Shown here: positions 51,343 to 62,580 of the stretch, piece after piece | Layout: the number at the start of each line of letters is the position of its first letter | Position numbering within the stretch: position 1 is the stretch's first letter | Assembly (NCBI RefSeq): GCF_002959895.1 | Contig: NZ_PPDD01000010.1 | Location: forward strand, 62,001-126,000 | DNA: 64,000 nt | Reading direction: 5' to 3' | Source: Veillonella infantium | Lineage (GTDB): Bacteria > Bacillota > Negativicutes > Veillonellales > Veillonellaceae | The notes under the pieces: model-generated | What the model was told of the DNA's origin: nothing | Database searches by the model: none | The model's input: only the letters and a program-made list of their open reading frames with translations | Made by a program: the position numbers and the translations under genes

Positions 51343-52485
51343 ATGAAACCATTTGGTATGATACCTTTTTTTATACCTCATGTAGGGTGTCCTTATGTAT
51401 GTACATTTTGTAACCAGTCCCGTATTACAGGCCAATCGGGTATTAGTCACCTAACACCGGATTATATTAAAGCAACGATTACAGAGTATGTGGGAAGTAA
51501 ACGAAATGATAAGTTTTGGGAAGTCGCCTTTTATGGTGGATCATTTACAGCTATCCATAAAGAGTTACAACATCAATTATTAGCTCCTGCTTCTGAGATG
51601 CTTAAGCGCGGCATAATTGATGGTATACGTTGTTCAACGCGGCCTGATGCTGTAGGTGATGAAGCAATTACCTTGTTACAGTCTTATGGGGTAAAAACAG
51701 TAGAACTTGGTGTGCAGTCCATGAATGACGATATTTTAGTAGATGCTAAGCGCGGTCATACCGCACAAGAGGTAGTAGAGGCTGTGGGGCGACTAAAACA
51801 GCGTGGTATGACTGTAGGTGTTCAGCTTTTACCAGGATTAAAAGGTGAAACTTGGCATACAATTCTAGAAACAGCTATTGCTGTAGTTAAACTAAAACCA
51901 GATTTTGTACGAATCTACCCTGTTCTTGTTATAGAAAATACGGAACTAGCAGATCAATATAGATCTGGTGAATATAAGCCATTAAGTACCGAGCAAGCTA
52001 TTACATATTGTGCATTCTTAAAGGAATGGTTTGAACAGCATAATATTGAAGTTATACGTACAGGATTACAAAGCACGGAAGAGCTCGATTCAGGCAATAG
52101 TTTGGTAGCAGGTCCCTATGAACCTGCTATGGGTGAGCTCGTTGTAAATGAACAATATAAACAACGTATTGAAAGATGTATTGATGAACATCTTTCTTCA
52201 GAAAATTTATTAGGAAAGCAAAATAGTTACAATTTTTCTCATTTTGATTATTACCATACTCATAAGGTAGGATGTAGATTTTATTCGGATAGTGGTGATA
52301 TTTTGATGAAACATAGAATTGTAATTTCTTATCCCAGAAGCAGTACATCAAAGGTGCGAGGTCTCAAAAATCGCAATATTTTATATTTCCAAGAAACGTA
52401 TCCTCAATTTAGCATAGATTGGTTTGAAGATAGTACGAGAAATACTGTTCGTTGCTGTATTGATGGCCTACAATATGTGTTATAA
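51343..52485 (+). CDS. Radical SAM protein, Elp3/coproporphyrinogen-oxidase-like fold
   Basis: A protein of 380 residues. The cluster motif CPYVCTFCNQ (CX3CX2C, about residues 15-22) is followed by 'FYGGSFTAI' (SAM-binding GGS), 'ELGVQSMNDDIL' and 'RGHTAQEVVEAVGRLK', typical of the Elp3-like radical SAM group, with a C-terminal region of about 130 residues. The substrate is not known. The Met at 51343 is chosen because AAGGAGG lies five bases before it; a GTG at 51337 lies on the binding site. It sits between rnc and smc, an arrangement seen in related Firmicutes. Confidence 0.85.
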   Translation: MKPFGMIPFFIPHVGCPYVCTFCNQSRITGQSGISHLTPDYIKATITEYVGSKRNDKFWEVAFYGGSFTAIHKELQHQLLAPASEMLKRGIIDGIRCSTRPDAVGDEAITLLQSYGVKTVELGVQSMNDDILVDAKRGHTAQEVVEAVGRLKQRGMTVGVQLLPGLKGETWHTILETAIAVVKLKPDFVRIYPVLVIENTELADQYRSGEYKPLSTEQAITYCAFLKEWFEQHNIEVIRTGLQSTEELDSGNSLVAGPYEPAMGELVVNEQYKQRIERCIDEHLSSENLLGKQNSYNFSHFDYYHTHKVGCRFYSDSGDILMKHRIVISYPRSSTSKVRGLKNRNILYFQETYPQFSIDWFEDSTRNTVRCCIDGLQYVL

Positions 52486-52486
52486 T
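52478..52486 (+). promoter_or_regulatory. smc: Extended -10 promoter candidate for smc
   Basis: TGTTATAAT overlaps the end of the radical SAM gene, 45 bases before smc. It has a perfect -10 with the TGn extension and a weak -35. It may give smc its own transcripts. Confidence 0.4.
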
Positions 52487-52530
52487 AAAAGATATGATTA
52501 ATTGGGGTTGTTAGTAGAAAGGAGGCAGTC

Positions 52531-55500
52531 ATGCAATTACTTCGGTTAGAATTAAAGGGCTTTAAATCGTTTGCAGATAAAACGGTTGTAAAATTCTCGC
52601 CAGGAATGACTGCCGTTATTGGACCTAACGGAAGTGGTAAAAGTAATATTACGGATGCTATGAAATGGGTTTTAGGGGAATCCAATGTCCGTAACTTACG
52701 TGGTCAAAAAGCAGAGGATATTATTTTCTCTGGTACGGAAAAACGTAAACCAATGAGTGCAGCTGAGGTTACACTTGTATTTGACAATAGTGACCATCAA
52801 TTAGATGTAGATATGGCTGAGGTTGCTATTACACGCCGTATTTATCGCACTGGTGAAAGTGAGTTTCTTATCAATAAACGCTCTTGTCGTTTAAAGGATA
52901 TTCACCTTCTATTAGCTGATACAGGCCTGGGGAAAGATTCAATGGCTATTATCGGTCAGAACCGCATTGATGCTATTTTGAATTCAAAGCCTGAAGAGCG
53001 TCGATTGATCTTTGAAGATGTAGCAGGTATTTCTCGTTTTAAAATCAATAAAGAAGATGCATTGCGTCGTATTGCTAGCACAGACCGAAACATGGAACGC
53101 GTACGCGACGTTATGGCTACTATTGAAGAACAACTTGGACCTTTATCTGAAAAGGCGGAAAAGACTAAAAAATATATGACCCTAAGTCGTACAAAGCGCG
53201 ACTATGATGGAGCATTAGGCTTTCATAATTACAAGACATCAGACCGGCTCTTAACGCGTTTTGAAAACGATAATATCGCCTTTAAGGATGAAGAGATTGA
53301 GCTTCAAACGGAGTTGTCTAAATTAGAAGCTCGCCGTCATACCTTGCAATCCGCATCAACAAAAGAGCAAGAACAGCTCAAGTTGTGGGAAGCTCAGTAT
53401 ACGGAAAAGCAACGTGATGAAGAACGTTTAGCAGGTCATTTACGTCTGTTAGAAGAACAATTAAAAACGGCTCACCGTGAATTAGATGAAACGTCTATGC
53501 GTATTAGTGAGCTAGAGGCGACTCAAAAAGGTGAAGAACAACAATTACGCATTTTAAATCAATTGATTCAAGATGAAAGTGCTCAACTAGTAGAGAAAGA
53601 ATCCAAACTAGAAGCGTTAGAGGCGAATTATAAAAAAGCTGTTGAAGATGTTAGCGCCGAGCAAGCTAAGTTCCAGTCCTTGCAGTCTAATCGAGAAGCC
53701 TTTGAGCAACGTCAATTAGAACTTGTGAGTGCCATTGAAATGGCAAAAGCTAGTATTCGTAGCTTAGAAGCTCGTAAGGAAGAGTCTACAAAACAATGTG
53801 AGGTTTTAAAGGCTGAAATAGGTCAAGTAGATAGTGAATTACAAGTAGCTCGCGGTGAATTTGACATATTAGGCCAACAGTTTAATGCTATTTCTGCACA
53901 ACGACAAGCCCTCGTTGATGGCGGCAAAGAAGCAGCCTTACAAGCTCGTGAAGAACGCAAAGAATTACAAAAATTACGTACTCAAGAGCAACGTGTTAAA
54001 GGTCGTATCGAACTATTAGCCCAATGGGAAGAACAACATGAAGGCTATTTAGAAGGTACTAAGAATATCCTAAACAGTAAAGGATCTTGGCGCGAACAAA
54101 TTACAGGTGCTGTTGGTGATCTCTTTACGGTAGAAGATAAATATACGACAGCTATTGAAACGGTATTAGGCGGTAGTGTTAACCATGTTGTCACTACTAC
54201 GGCTCGTGCAGCTGCAGAAGGTGTTAAGTATTTGAAATCTATTCAAGGTGGTCGCGTAACCTTCTTGCCGATGGATTCTGTAAAAGGGAAACCCTATGAT
54301 ACACCGGCTTTACATGAAAGTTGTGTAATTGGTACTGCTGTTGATTGTATTTCCTTTGATAATACATATGCTCATATTTTTCAATATCTATTAGGGCGCA
54401 CCTTGGTAGTATCCTCCATGGATGATGCTATTGGTCTGCAAAAAAAATATAATCAACAATTGCGTATCGTTACGCTTACAGGGGAACAATTCCAACCTGG
54501 TGGCTCTTTAACTGGTGGTGCTACAAAGCGCAAGCGTGCCTCTGTATTGAGCCGTAAGGAAGAGGCGGCTAGCCTTGAACAAGAGCTTGTACAAATTGAA
54601 GAACAAATTCGTTCCTTAACAGCTAGCTTGGAAAACCTTGAAAAACGGGTTGACGAAGCTGAAAAAGAACGAGGTGCCCTTGATGAAAGCTACCAACATA
54701 CAAACTTACTGTATGTGGCTAGCGAAACAAAGGTTCAAAATATTCAAAATCAAATGGATCGTAAGAAACGTGTTCTCCGTGAAGAAGAGCAACGTTTATT
54801 ACAAATCGATATTGATTTAGCTAGTACAACGGCTAACTTGAAAGACCAAGAAACAGCATTGGCATCTTTGCAAGAAGACCACGGTGTAGATGGCAATCAA
54901 GGGGCCTTAATGGAGCGGTTAACTGTATTACAAAAGGTACAGCAAGAGGCTTATGAAGCTTTCACAGAGGCTCGCCTCACCTGTGATACGTTGCGACAAA
55001 CCATTAAGGAACGTGAAGCTCAGCGAGAACAACGTAATCAATCCATTACTAACATTGTAGAGCGCTTAACACCGTTACGTAATTTGCTGATTAGCACTAC
55101 AGAGCGCTGTGAAGTAGAACTACCAAAGGCTAAAGAATTGGCTGACCGGGAACTATCTGTGGTTACAGCAGAGGTAGAACGATTGCGCGCACTTCGCGAT
55201 GAGGCTTATGATAAAACATCTACAGGACGTGAAGAGATGGAATCTATCCTCGGTGAGCAAGATCGATTGAACCAACGATATAAAGTCGTTCAAGGTCGAC
55301 TCGTCGATATGGAAGGTAAGATTACACGTCATCGCATGGATTGTGAGCGCTTTGTAGAAGAACTACAAGAGTTAGGCTTTACCTTAGAAGATGCGCAGGC
55401 TCTTCGCATTGAAGGCTCTGTAAACGATTGGAAGGATGAGCAGGCTCGCTTGATGGCAGAAATTGCCGAACTAGGCCCAGTCAATCCGAACGCTGTTGAA

Positions 55501-56085
55501 GAATACGAAGAAACTAAAGAGCGTTATGACTTCTTAAGTACTCAGTTAGCAGATTTAGATACAGCGAAAGAGCAATTGCAAGCGGTTATTGCTGAAATGG
55601 ACAAGGCTATGAGTACACAGCTATACGATGTATTAGATGTAGTAGGTCGTAGATTCCAAGAGGTATTTAGCCAACTATTTGGCGGTGGTACGGCTCAAAT
55701 TGTATTGACTGATCCAGATAATATCTTAACTGGTGGTATCGATTTCTACATTCAGCCGCCAGGGAAGAAACGTCAACAATTGACATTGTTATCCGGTGGA
55801 GAACGTGCTCTTACGGTTATTGCTTTATTGTTCTCGTTCCTAGACTATCGTCCTGCGCCGTTCTGCGTGCTTGACGAAGTTGATGCAGCCCTTGATGAAG
55901 CTAATGTAGAAAGGTTTAGTTCTTACCTAAATCGGGTAAATAAAGAAACACAATTTATCGTAGTATCACACCGTAAAAAAACGATGGAAGCCGCCGAAGT
56001 ATTACAAGGGGTAACCATGGTTGAACGGGGCGTATCGCGATTATTAACAGTAGCATTTGAAGATGTGAAGGAGGATCTTGCATAA
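52531..56085 (+). CDS. smc: Chromosome segregation protein SMC
   Basis: A 1184-residue condensin ATPase. The N-terminal Walker A GPNGSGKSNI is at about residues 32-41. Long coiled coils flank the hinge at about 510-640 (ITGAVGDLFTVEDKYTTAIETVLGG). The C-terminal head has LSGGERALTVIALLFS and the Walker B FCVLDEVDAALDEANV. It compacts and orients the chromosome with ScpA and ScpB, which are not in this window. Length is normal. AAAGGAGG precedes the ATG, and ftsY starts on its last base. Confidence 0.97.
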   Translation: MQLLRLELKGFKSFADKTVVKFSPGMTAVIGPNGSGKSNITDAMKWVLGESNVRNLRGQKAEDIIFSGTEKRKPMSAAEVTLVFDNSDHQLDVDMAEVAITRRIYRTGESEFLINKRSCRLKDIHLLLADTGLGKDSMAIIGQNRIDAILNSKPEERRLIFEDVAGISRFKINKEDALRRIASTDRNMERVRDVMATIEEQLGPLSEKAEKTKKYMTLSRTKRDYDGALGFHNYKTSDRLLTRFENDNIAFKDEEIELQTELSKLEARRHTLQSASTKEQEQLKLWEAQYTEKQRDEERLAGHLRLLEEQLKTAHRELDETSMRISELEATQKGEEQQLRILNQLIQDESAQLVEKESKLEALEANYKKAVEDVSAEQAKFQSLQSNREAFEQRQLELVSAIEMAKASIRSLEARKEESTKQCEVLKAEIGQVDSELQVARGEFDILGQQFNAISAQRQALVDGGKEAALQAREERKELQKLRTQEQRVKGRIELLAQWEEQHEGYLEGTKNILNSKGSWREQITGAVGDLFTVEDKYTTAIETVLGGSVNHVVTTTARAAAEGVKYLKSIQGGRVTFLPMDSVKGKPYDTPALHESCVIGTAVDCISFDNTYAHIFQYLLGRTLVVSSMDDAIGLQKKYNQQLRIVTLTGEQFQPGGSLTGGATKRKRASVLSRKEEAASLEQELVQIEEQIRSLTASLENLEKRVDEAEKERGALDESYQHTNLLYVASETKVQNIQNQMDRKKRVLREEEQRLLQIDIDLASTTANLKDQETALASLQEDHGVDGNQGALMERLTVLQKVQQEAYEAFTEARLTCDTLRQTIKEREAQREQRNQSITNIVERLTPLRNLLISTTERCEVELPKAKELADRELSVVTAEVERLRALRDEAYDKTSTGREEMESILGEQDRLNQRYKVVQGRLVDMEGKITRHRMDCERFVEELQELGFTLEDAQALRIEGSVNDWKDEQARLMAEIAELGPVNPNAVEEYEETKERYDFLSTQLADLDTAKEQLQAVIAEMDKAMSTQLYDVLDVVGRRFQEVFSQLFGGGTAQIVLTDPDNILTGGIDFYIQPPGKKRQQLTLLSGGERALTVIALLFSFLDYRPAPFCVLDEVDAALDEANVERFSSYLNRVNKETQFIVVSHRKKTMEAAEVLQGVTMVERGVSRLLTVAFEDVKEDLA

Positions 56086-57020
56086 TGGCATTCGGATTCT
56101 TTAATAAAATTAAAGAGGGCTTAGAAAAGACTCGTAAGTCCTTTGTAAAAAATGTAGAGACAGTTATCATTGGTTATGCAGAAATTGATGATGATTTCTT
56201 AGATGATTTAGAAGCAGTTATGCTTACTAGTGACCTTGGTCCTAAAACGACAGAATATTTGATGAAAGAAATTCGTCGTGGTGTAACAGAAGGTATTATC
56301 AACAATACTGGTGATGTAATGCCATTTATGGAAGACCGCATTACAGAAATGCTAGTTGACCAAGAGGACGAAATTACACTACACCATCCAGAGGTTATCC
56401 TTGTTGTGGGGGTAAACGGCGTTGGTAAAACAACAACTATCGCTAAATTGGCTAATTACTACACAAAAGAAGGTAAAAAGGTTATCATTGCTGCAGGTGA
56501 TACATTCCGTGCCGCTGCAGCTGACCAATTATCCATTTGGGCAGATCGCGTAGGTGTGCCTATCGTTAAACATAAAGAGGGCGCTGATCCAGCAGCCGTT
56601 GTATACGATGCTATGGAAGCGGCAAAAGCTCGTAATGCAGACCTTGTTATCGTCGATACTGCAGGTCGTCTACACACTAAAGTTAATCTTATGGAAGAAC
56701 TTAAGAAGATGGGCCGCGTAGCTAATAACCACGTAGAAGGGGCACCGCATCAAACATTGCTCGTTCTCGATGGTACGACAGGTCAAAATGCTGTAAGCCA
56801 AGCTAAATTATTTGGTCAAGCAGTACCAGTAAATGGTATTGTTGTGACTAAGCTTGATGGCACAGCAAAAGGTGGCGTAGTTATCTCTATTAAAGAGGAA
56901 TTAGGCGTACCTGTTCGCTGGATTGGCGTTGGCGAAGGCATGGATGACTTACGTCCATTTAATGCGAAAGAATTTGCTAATGCACTATTTAATAAAGGAA
57001 TGATTCAAGGTGACAAATAA
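56085..57020 (+). CDS. ftsY: Signal recognition particle receptor FtsY
   Basis: A 311-residue SRP GTPase without an acidic A domain. N domain at about 1-100; G domain with [15 protein letters not shown] (G1, about residues 108-122), DTAGRLHTK (G3), and [10 protein letters not shown] (G4/G5). It docks SRP-ribosome complexes on the membrane; the short N-terminal region ([15 protein letters not shown]) is the likely membrane-contact helix. The start codon overlaps the smc stop (TAATG). Confidence 0.96.
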   Translation: MAFGFFNKIKEGLEKTRKSFVKNVETVIIGYAEIDDDFLDDLEAVMLTSDLGPKTTEYLMKEIRRGVTEGIINNTGDVMPFMEDRITEMLVDQEDEITLHHPEVILVVGVNGVGKTTTIAKLANYYTKEGKKVIIAAGDTFRAAAADQLSIWADRVGVPIVKHKEGADPAAVVYDAMEAAKARNADLVIVDTAGRLHTKVNLMEELKKMGRVANNHVEGAPHQTLLVLDGTTGQNAVSQAKLFGQAVPVNGIVVTKLDGTAKGGVVISIKEELGVPVRWIGVGEGMDDLRPFNAKEFANALFNKGMIQGDK

Positions 57021-57393
57021 ATATAACCGGGAATTCTTACTTGAATATGTAGAATCTGAAAATAAGAAAAATGAATGTAATGTAAGCCTAGATAATATGG
57101 AAAAGATTGTTGGCTTAATCGAGTATTTCGGCATTGAATTATATCGACCTATTACAAGATTGCTACTTTCAAACTGGGAAGAGATTACAGAACGTATTAA
57201 TAACTATACTGAATCAGATTGGATGATGGCTGATGAAATCCAAAAGACTACGCCTACATTAGATCGTTTCTCCATTGCTATGCTCATCGAAGTATTAGAA
57301 GGTGAGGATACGTTGAACCAAGCAGAAAATGCAGGTCGCCGTCTATCAGAGGAAGAGCTCAAAGCTATCCGTAAACATCAGGATGAACAGTAA
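57010..57393 (+). CDS. Small acidic protein of unknown function between ftsY and uvrB
   Basis: A 127-residue soluble protein that I do not recognise. It is acidic and rich in Glu, Asn and Leu, with predicted helices and no cysteine pairs, membrane segment or signal. It starts at a GTG inside the last codons of ftsY (11-base overlap) and its stop overlaps the uvrB start (TAATG), so the frame is held on both sides; this strongly supports it as a real gene. Position suggests translational coupling to ftsY and uvrB, not a function. Confidence 0.75.
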   Translation: MTNKYNREFLLEYVESENKKNECNVSLDNMEKIVGLIEYFGIELYRPITRLLLSNWEEITERINNYTESDWMMADEIQKTTPTLDRFSIAMLIEVLEGEDTLNQAENAGRRLSEEELKAIRKHQDEQ

Positions 57394-59567
57394 TGAAACA
57401 TAATACATATAATTACGAAGGGGGCCAACCATTTAAAGTGGAGGCGCCCTTTACGCCTACAGGGGACCAACCAACTGCGATTCAGTCTTTAACAGAAGGC
57501 ATTGAACGCGGTGAATGGGCCCAAGTTTTACTCGGTGCCACTGGTACAGGTAAGACTTTTACTATGGCTAAGGTTATAGAGGCCGTTCAAAAGCCAACGC
57601 TGATTATTGCTCATAATAAAACCTTAGCTGCGCAGTTATGTAGTGAGTTTAAAAGTTTCTTCCCAAATAATGCGGTAGAATACTTTGTGTCTTATTACGA
57701 TTTCTATCAACCAGAAGCATATATTCCTTCCAGTGATACGTATATCGAGAAGGATGCGTCTATCAATGATGAAATCGATAAACTGCGACATAGCGCTACG
57801 ATGAGCCTCTTTGAGCGCCGCGATGTTATCATCGTTGCCTCTGTTAGTTGTATTTATGGCTTAGGTGACCCTGAGGACTACTCTGAACTCGTGTTGTCCT
57901 TGCGCTTAGGGCAGACGAAATCTCGTGATGAAATTCTGTCTAAACTCGTAGATATTCAATATACGAGAAATGATATGAACTTTATCCGCGGTACCTTCCG
58001 TGTACAAGGGGATACTATCGAGATTTTCCCTGCTGCGTATAGTGAAAGAGCCATTCGAGTGGAACTCTTTGGCGATGAAATCGATCGCCTCGTTGAGGTA
58101 GATGCTTTAACAGGTGAAGTCATTGCAGAGCGTAAGCACGTTGCAGTCTATCCAGCATCTCACTATGTAACAACGAAAGATAAGATGCGTATTGCTGTAG
58201 AGCGTATTGAAGCTGAATTAGACGAACAATTAGCTAAGTTGAAAGCTGCTGACCGTCTATTGGAGGCTCAACGTCTTGAACAGCGTACCCGTTACGATAT
58301 AGAAATGATGCAAGAAATGGGTTATTGCTCGGGCATCGAGAATTATTCCCGCCATATGTCTGAACGTAAGGCTGGAGAAGCTCCATATACATTGATAGAC
58401 TATTTCCCAGATGATTTCCTCATTATGGTGGATGAGTCTCATGTAACGATTCCGCAAATTCGTGCCATGTATAATGGTGACCGTGCTCGTAAAGAATCAC
58501 TGATCGAATATGGCTTCCGTCTGCCGTCTGCGCTTGATAATAGACCGCTTCAATTCGATGAATTCGTGGAGCGTATCAATCAAATCGTTTATGTATCGGC
58601 AACGCCTGGTCCATACGAAATGGAAGTACAAACGAATATTGCAGAACAAATCATTCGTCCTACAGGTTTATTAGATCCATCCATTGAGATTCGTCCTATT
58701 AAGGGTCAAATGGATGACTTACTAGGAGAAATTCATAAGCGTGCTGCCAAGAACGAGCGTGTTCTCGTTACGACCTTAACAAAGAAAATGGCAGAGGATT
58801 TAACAGAGTTCTTGAAGGAAATGGGCGTCCGTGTTCGATACCTTCATTCTGATATCGTTACTATCGAGCGTGCCGAAATTATTCGGGACTTACGAGCTGG
58901 TGTATTCGATGTACTAGTTGGTATCAACTTGCTTCGTGAAGGTCTCGATATGCCAGAGGTTTCTTTAGTGGCTATCTTAGATGCGGATAAAGAAGGTTTC
59001 TTACGCTCCGATACAGCCATGATTCAAACTATCGGGCGTGCTGCTCGTAATGTGAATGGTCACGTTATCATGTATGCAGACCGCATAACAGGTTCTATGC
59101 AGCGCGCCATCGATGAAACTGATCGCCGTCGTGCCGTGCAAGAGGCTTATAATATTGAACATAATATTACGCCTAAGTCTGTCTCTAAAGATGTAAAAGA
59201 GCTTATTGAGTTGACGAAAATTGAAGAAGATATGGTCACCGATGGAAAGGACTTTTCACCAAGGAAAGGGAAAAAGAAATCCTCTACAACGGGTATGGAC
59301 CATGGACACGAACCATATGCACAAGATATATCTACGCCTAAGGTGGCAGATATAACACCGGAAGAGTTATTCAATAAAATTGAAGAACTAGACCGTCAAA
59401 TGAAGGCCGCTGCAAAGCAGCTTGAATTTGAAAAGGCTGCAAAACTTCGTGATCAATTAGGGGAACTACGTCAACAATGGTCTGATATGCATAGCGCAGG
59501 TGAAAGCAAGTTAAAAAAACCTGCATCAACTAAAGGTAGAAGGCGGACTAGCTCAAAGAGTAAATAG
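57393..59567 (+). CDS. uvrB: Excinuclease ABC subunit B
   Basis: A 724-residue helicase-fold damage-verification subunit. It has Walker [10 protein letters not shown] (near 45-53), the beta-hairpin region [21 protein letters not shown], the helicase box MVDESHV, '[19 protein letters not shown]' and a C-terminal UVR motif ([30 protein letters not shown]). It loads UvrC at lesions. It is longer than the usual ~660 residues because of a linker near 620-660 and a basic tail ([17 protein letters not shown]). Confidence 0.97.
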   Translation: MKHNTYNYEGGQPFKVEAPFTPTGDQPTAIQSLTEGIERGEWAQVLLGATGTGKTFTMAKVIEAVQKPTLIIAHNKTLAAQLCSEFKSFFPNNAVEYFVSYYDFYQPEAYIPSSDTYIEKDASINDEIDKLRHSATMSLFERRDVIIVASVSCIYGLGDPEDYSELVLSLRLGQTKSRDEILSKLVDIQYTRNDMNFIRGTFRVQGDTIEIFPAAYSERAIRVELFGDEIDRLVEVDALTGEVIAERKHVAVYPASHYVTTKDKMRIAVERIEAELDEQLAKLKAADRLLEAQRLEQRTRYDIEMMQEMGYCSGIENYSRHMSERKAGEAPYTLIDYFPDDFLIMVDESHVTIPQIRAMYNGDRARKESLIEYGFRLPSALDNRPLQFDEFVERINQIVYVSATPGPYEMEVQTNIAEQIIRPTGLLDPSIEIRPIKGQMDDLLGEIHKRAAKNERVLVTTLTKKMAEDLTEFLKEMGVRVRYLHSDIVTIERAEIIRDLRAGVFDVLVGINLLREGLDMPEVSLVAILDADKEGFLRSDTAMIQTIGRAARNVNGHVIMYADRITGSMQRAIDETDRRRAVQEAYNIEHNITPKSVSKDVKELIELTKIEEDMVTDGKDFSPRKGKKKSSTTGMDHGHEPYAQDISTPKVADITPEELFNKIEELDRQMKAAAKQLEFEKAAKLRDQLGELRQQWSDMHSAGESKLKKPASTKGRRRTSSKSK

Positions 59568-59638
59568 ATTGTAATAAAACACATAGATTATATAGACTAT
59601 ATGTGCGATAATATACATATATTATTTCATGTTAGTAA

Positions 59639-59670
59639 AAAGAGATGATGCCGATTGGTATCATCTCTTT
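59639..59670 (+). terminator. Hairpin between uvrB and uvrA
   Basis: AAAGAGATGATGCC (59639-59652), loop GATT, and GGTATCATCTCTTT (59657-59670), 14 bp with one G-U pair. Only three T end the right arm and the uvrA binding site follows within about ten bases, so it may act on uvrA translation or partly end uvrB transcripts. Confidence 0.6.
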
Positions 59671-59684
59671 ATATAGGGAACATA

Positions 59685-62537
59685 ATGAAAGATCAATTGA
59701 TAGTAAAAGGTGCGCGTCAGCATAACCTTAAAAATATAGATATATCCTTACCACGGGATCAGTTTATCGTTTTGACTGGCCTCAGTGGTTCTGGTAAATC
59801 GTCCTTAGCATTCGATACAATTTACGCAGAAGGGCAACGACGCTATGTAGAGTCTTTATCTGCTTATGCACGTCAATTCTTGGGACAAATGGATAAACCC
59901 GATGTAGACTATATTGAAGGTTTATCTCCAGCTATTTCTATCGACCAAAAGACTACAAGCCGTAACCCTCGTTCTACAGTTGGTACTGTAACGGAGATTT
60001 ACGATTACTTGCGTCTATTGTTTGCTCGCGTAGGCCATGCTCATTGTCCTGAATGTGGTATGCCTATTACACAGCAAACAATACAACAAATGACAGATGA
60101 TGTAATGAACTTCCCAGAAGGCACTAAGATTTTAGTATTAGCCCCTATGATTCAAGGAAAAAAGGGGGAACATAAATCCGTTTTTGAACAACTTCGAAAA
60201 GAAGGTTTTGTTCGTGCTCGTGTAGATGGCGCTGTACGTACATTAGATGAAGAGATTGTATTAGAAAAAAATAAAAAACACTCCATAGATATTGTTGTAG
60301 ACCGTCTCGTTGTTAAAGAAGGCATTGAATCTCGCTTAGCAGACTCTATGGAGACTGCATCAAAATGGGCAGAAGGCATTGTAGTTATCCAAGAGGTAGA
60401 TGGACCTGAACACATGTATAGCCAACACTTTGCATGTCCAGATTGCCATATTTCCTTACCGAAAATTGAGCCACGTATGTTCTCCTTTAACAGTCCATTT
60501 GGTGCCTGCCCAGCTTGTTTGGGAATTGGCTCTACCATGGAAGTAGACGAAGAGCGCGTTATTCCAGATGGATCTATTACCTTTGCCGATGGTTGTGTAC
60601 AAGCGTTGAGCTCTAACCCTAATGCGTGGTTTATGCGCCAAGTAGAAGGTCTATTAAAAGCTAATGGATACTCTTTAGATTCTACCTATGATGAATTGCC
60701 AAAAGCATTACAGAAAAAAGTAATGTATGGCACTACAGATAAGGTGGCTTTCACGTACGAAAATATGCGCGGCGAAGTGAAGGAATTCTTTACTGAGTAC
60801 GAAGGTATTTTACCGATGGTAAAACGCCGTCATAGTGAAGCCTCTACAGATTCTATGCGTGAAGAGTTTGAAAAATTTATGTCCATTAAGCCTTGTACTA
60901 CATGCCATGGAGCTCGTCTTAAACCTGAAGTATTAGCTATAACCGTAGGGGATAAGAACATCAATGAAGTGACCCAATTGACCATTAAAGAAGCACTCGA
61001 TTTCTTTGGTAAGTTACAGTTAACAGAGCGGGAACAAGTGATTGGGGCTCAAATTTTGAAGGAAATCAATGCTCGCCTTGGGTTCCTCAATAATGTAGGC
61101 CTTGATTATCTTACTATGAATCGTAGTGCAGGTACTTTGTCTGGTGGTGAAGCGCAACGTATTCGTCTAGCTACGCAAATCGGCTCTGGTTTAGTAGGTG
61201 TATTGTACATCCTAGACGAACCGTCCATAGGGCTACATCAACGAGATAATGATCGACTCATCGATACCTTAAAAGGGTTACGGGACTTAGGCAATACCTT
61301 GCTCGTTGTAGAACACGACGAAGATACGATGCGTGCGGCTGATTATCTCGTGGACATTGGTCCAGGTGCAGGTGAGCATGGCGGTCAAATTATTGCCGCT
61401 GGTTCTGTTGACGAAGTTATGAAGGTTAAAGACTCTATTACTGGTCAATATTTGAGTGGTCGTAAATTTATCGCTCTTCCAGAACAACGCCGTAAACCAG
61501 GTAAGAACTGTATTGAAATTCGCGGTGCTAAGGAAAATAATTTACAAAATGTAAATGTAAAATTCCCTATCGGCTTATTCAATGTTGTTACTGGTGTCAG
61601 CGGTTCTGGTAAGTCTACCTTGATTAATGAAATTCTCTACAAAGGTTTAGCTAATCAATTATATCGCTCTAACCACAAAGTAGGGGCTCATAAAGAAATC
61701 CGTGGTCTTGAACATATCGACAAAATCATCAATATCGACCAAAGTCCTATCGGCCGTACGCCTCGCTCTAATCCAGCGACCTATACTGGTGTATTCGATG
61801 CTATACGCGAGCTTTATAGTCAAACACCGGAAGCAAAGATGCGCGGCTACAAACAAGGGCGCTTTAGCTTTAACGTAAAAGGTGGCCGCTGTGAAGCTTG
61901 TCGTGGTGACGGTATCATTAAAATTGAAATGCACTTCTTACCAGATGTGTACGTACCTTGTGAGGTTTGTAAGGGAGCCCGTTATAACCGAGAAACCTTA
62001 GAGGTTAAATACAAAGGTAAATCTATTGCAGATGTACTAGATATGACGGTAGATGATGCGGTTGAGTTCTTCAGCGCAATTCCGAAGATCAATCGTAAAA
62101 TGATTACCTTGCAAGAGGTAGGTTTAGGCTATATTCGTTTAGGTCAAGCAGCAACAACCTTATCTGGTGGTGAAGCACAACGCGTTAAATTAGCTACTGA
62201 ATTAGCTCGTCGCAGCACAGGTAAAACATTGTACATCCTAGATGAACCGACTACAGGTCTTCACGCCGAGGATATTCGCAAGTTATTACACGTATTGCAA
62301 CAACTCGTAGAGGGTGGCGATACCGTTGTCGTTATCGAGCATAATTTAGATGTCATTAAGATGGCAGACCATATCATAGACCTCGGTCCTGAAGGCGGTA
62401 ATCGCGGTGGTACTATCGTAGCTACAGGTACACCTGAGGAAATCGTTAGGGTGAAAGAAAGCTATACCGGCAAATTCTTAGGTCCTGTATTAGAACAGAC
62501 TAAGAAATTTATGAAAGCAGCTCAAAAGAAGAAATAG
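59685..62537 (+). CDS. uvrA: Excinuclease ABC subunit A
   Basis: A 950-residue damage sensor with two ABC ATPase modules. Module one has [20 protein letters not shown] (about 32-51). Zinc fingers include CPDC...CPACLG and, in module two, CEACRGDG...CEVCKG. Signatures are [16 protein letters not shown] and [16 protein letters not shown], and both Walker B motifs read YILDEPS/TTGLH. I chose the ATG at 59685, where GGGAA precedes it and the family-typical '[13 protein letters not shown]' follows; a TTG at 59655 would lie inside the hairpin. Confidence 0.97.
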   Translation: MKDQLIVKGARQHNLKNIDISLPRDQFIVLTGLSGSGKSSLAFDTIYAEGQRRYVESLSAYARQFLGQMDKPDVDYIEGLSPAISIDQKTTSRNPRSTVGTVTEIYDYLRLLFARVGHAHCPECGMPITQQTIQQMTDDVMNFPEGTKILVLAPMIQGKKGEHKSVFEQLRKEGFVRARVDGAVRTLDEEIVLEKNKKHSIDIVVDRLVVKEGIESRLADSMETASKWAEGIVVIQEVDGPEHMYSQHFACPDCHISLPKIEPRMFSFNSPFGACPACLGIGSTMEVDEERVIPDGSITFADGCVQALSSNPNAWFMRQVEGLLKANGYSLDSTYDELPKALQKKVMYGTTDKVAFTYENMRGEVKEFFTEYEGILPMVKRRHSEASTDSMREEFEKFMSIKPCTTCHGARLKPEVLAITVGDKNINEVTQLTIKEALDFFGKLQLTEREQVIGAQILKEINARLGFLNNVGLDYLTMNRSAGTLSGGEAQRIRLATQIGSGLVGVLYILDEPSIGLHQRDNDRLIDTLKGLRDLGNTLLVVEHDEDTMRAADYLVDIGPGAGEHGGQIIAAGSVDEVMKVKDSITGQYLSGRKFIALPEQRRKPGKNCIEIRGAKENNLQNVNVKFPIGLFNVVTGVSGSGKSTLINEILYKGLANQLYRSNHKVGAHKEIRGLEHIDKIINIDQSPIGRTPRSNPATYTGVFDAIRELYSQTPEAKMRGYKQGRFSFNVKGGRCEACRGDGIIKIEMHFLPDVYVPCEVCKGARYNRETLEVKYKGKSIADVLDMTVDDAVEFFSAIPKINRKMITLQEVGLGYIRLGQAATTLSGGEAQRVKLATELARRSTGKTLYILDEPTTGLHAEDIRKLLHVLQQLVEGGDTVVVIEHNLDVIKMADHIIDLGPEGGNRGGTIVATGTPEEIVRVKESYTGKFLGPVLEQTKKFMKAAQKKK

Positions 62538-62580
62538 TAGTGAGTACAAAGCTTAACAATCTGTGAGGAAAGGAGGACAT

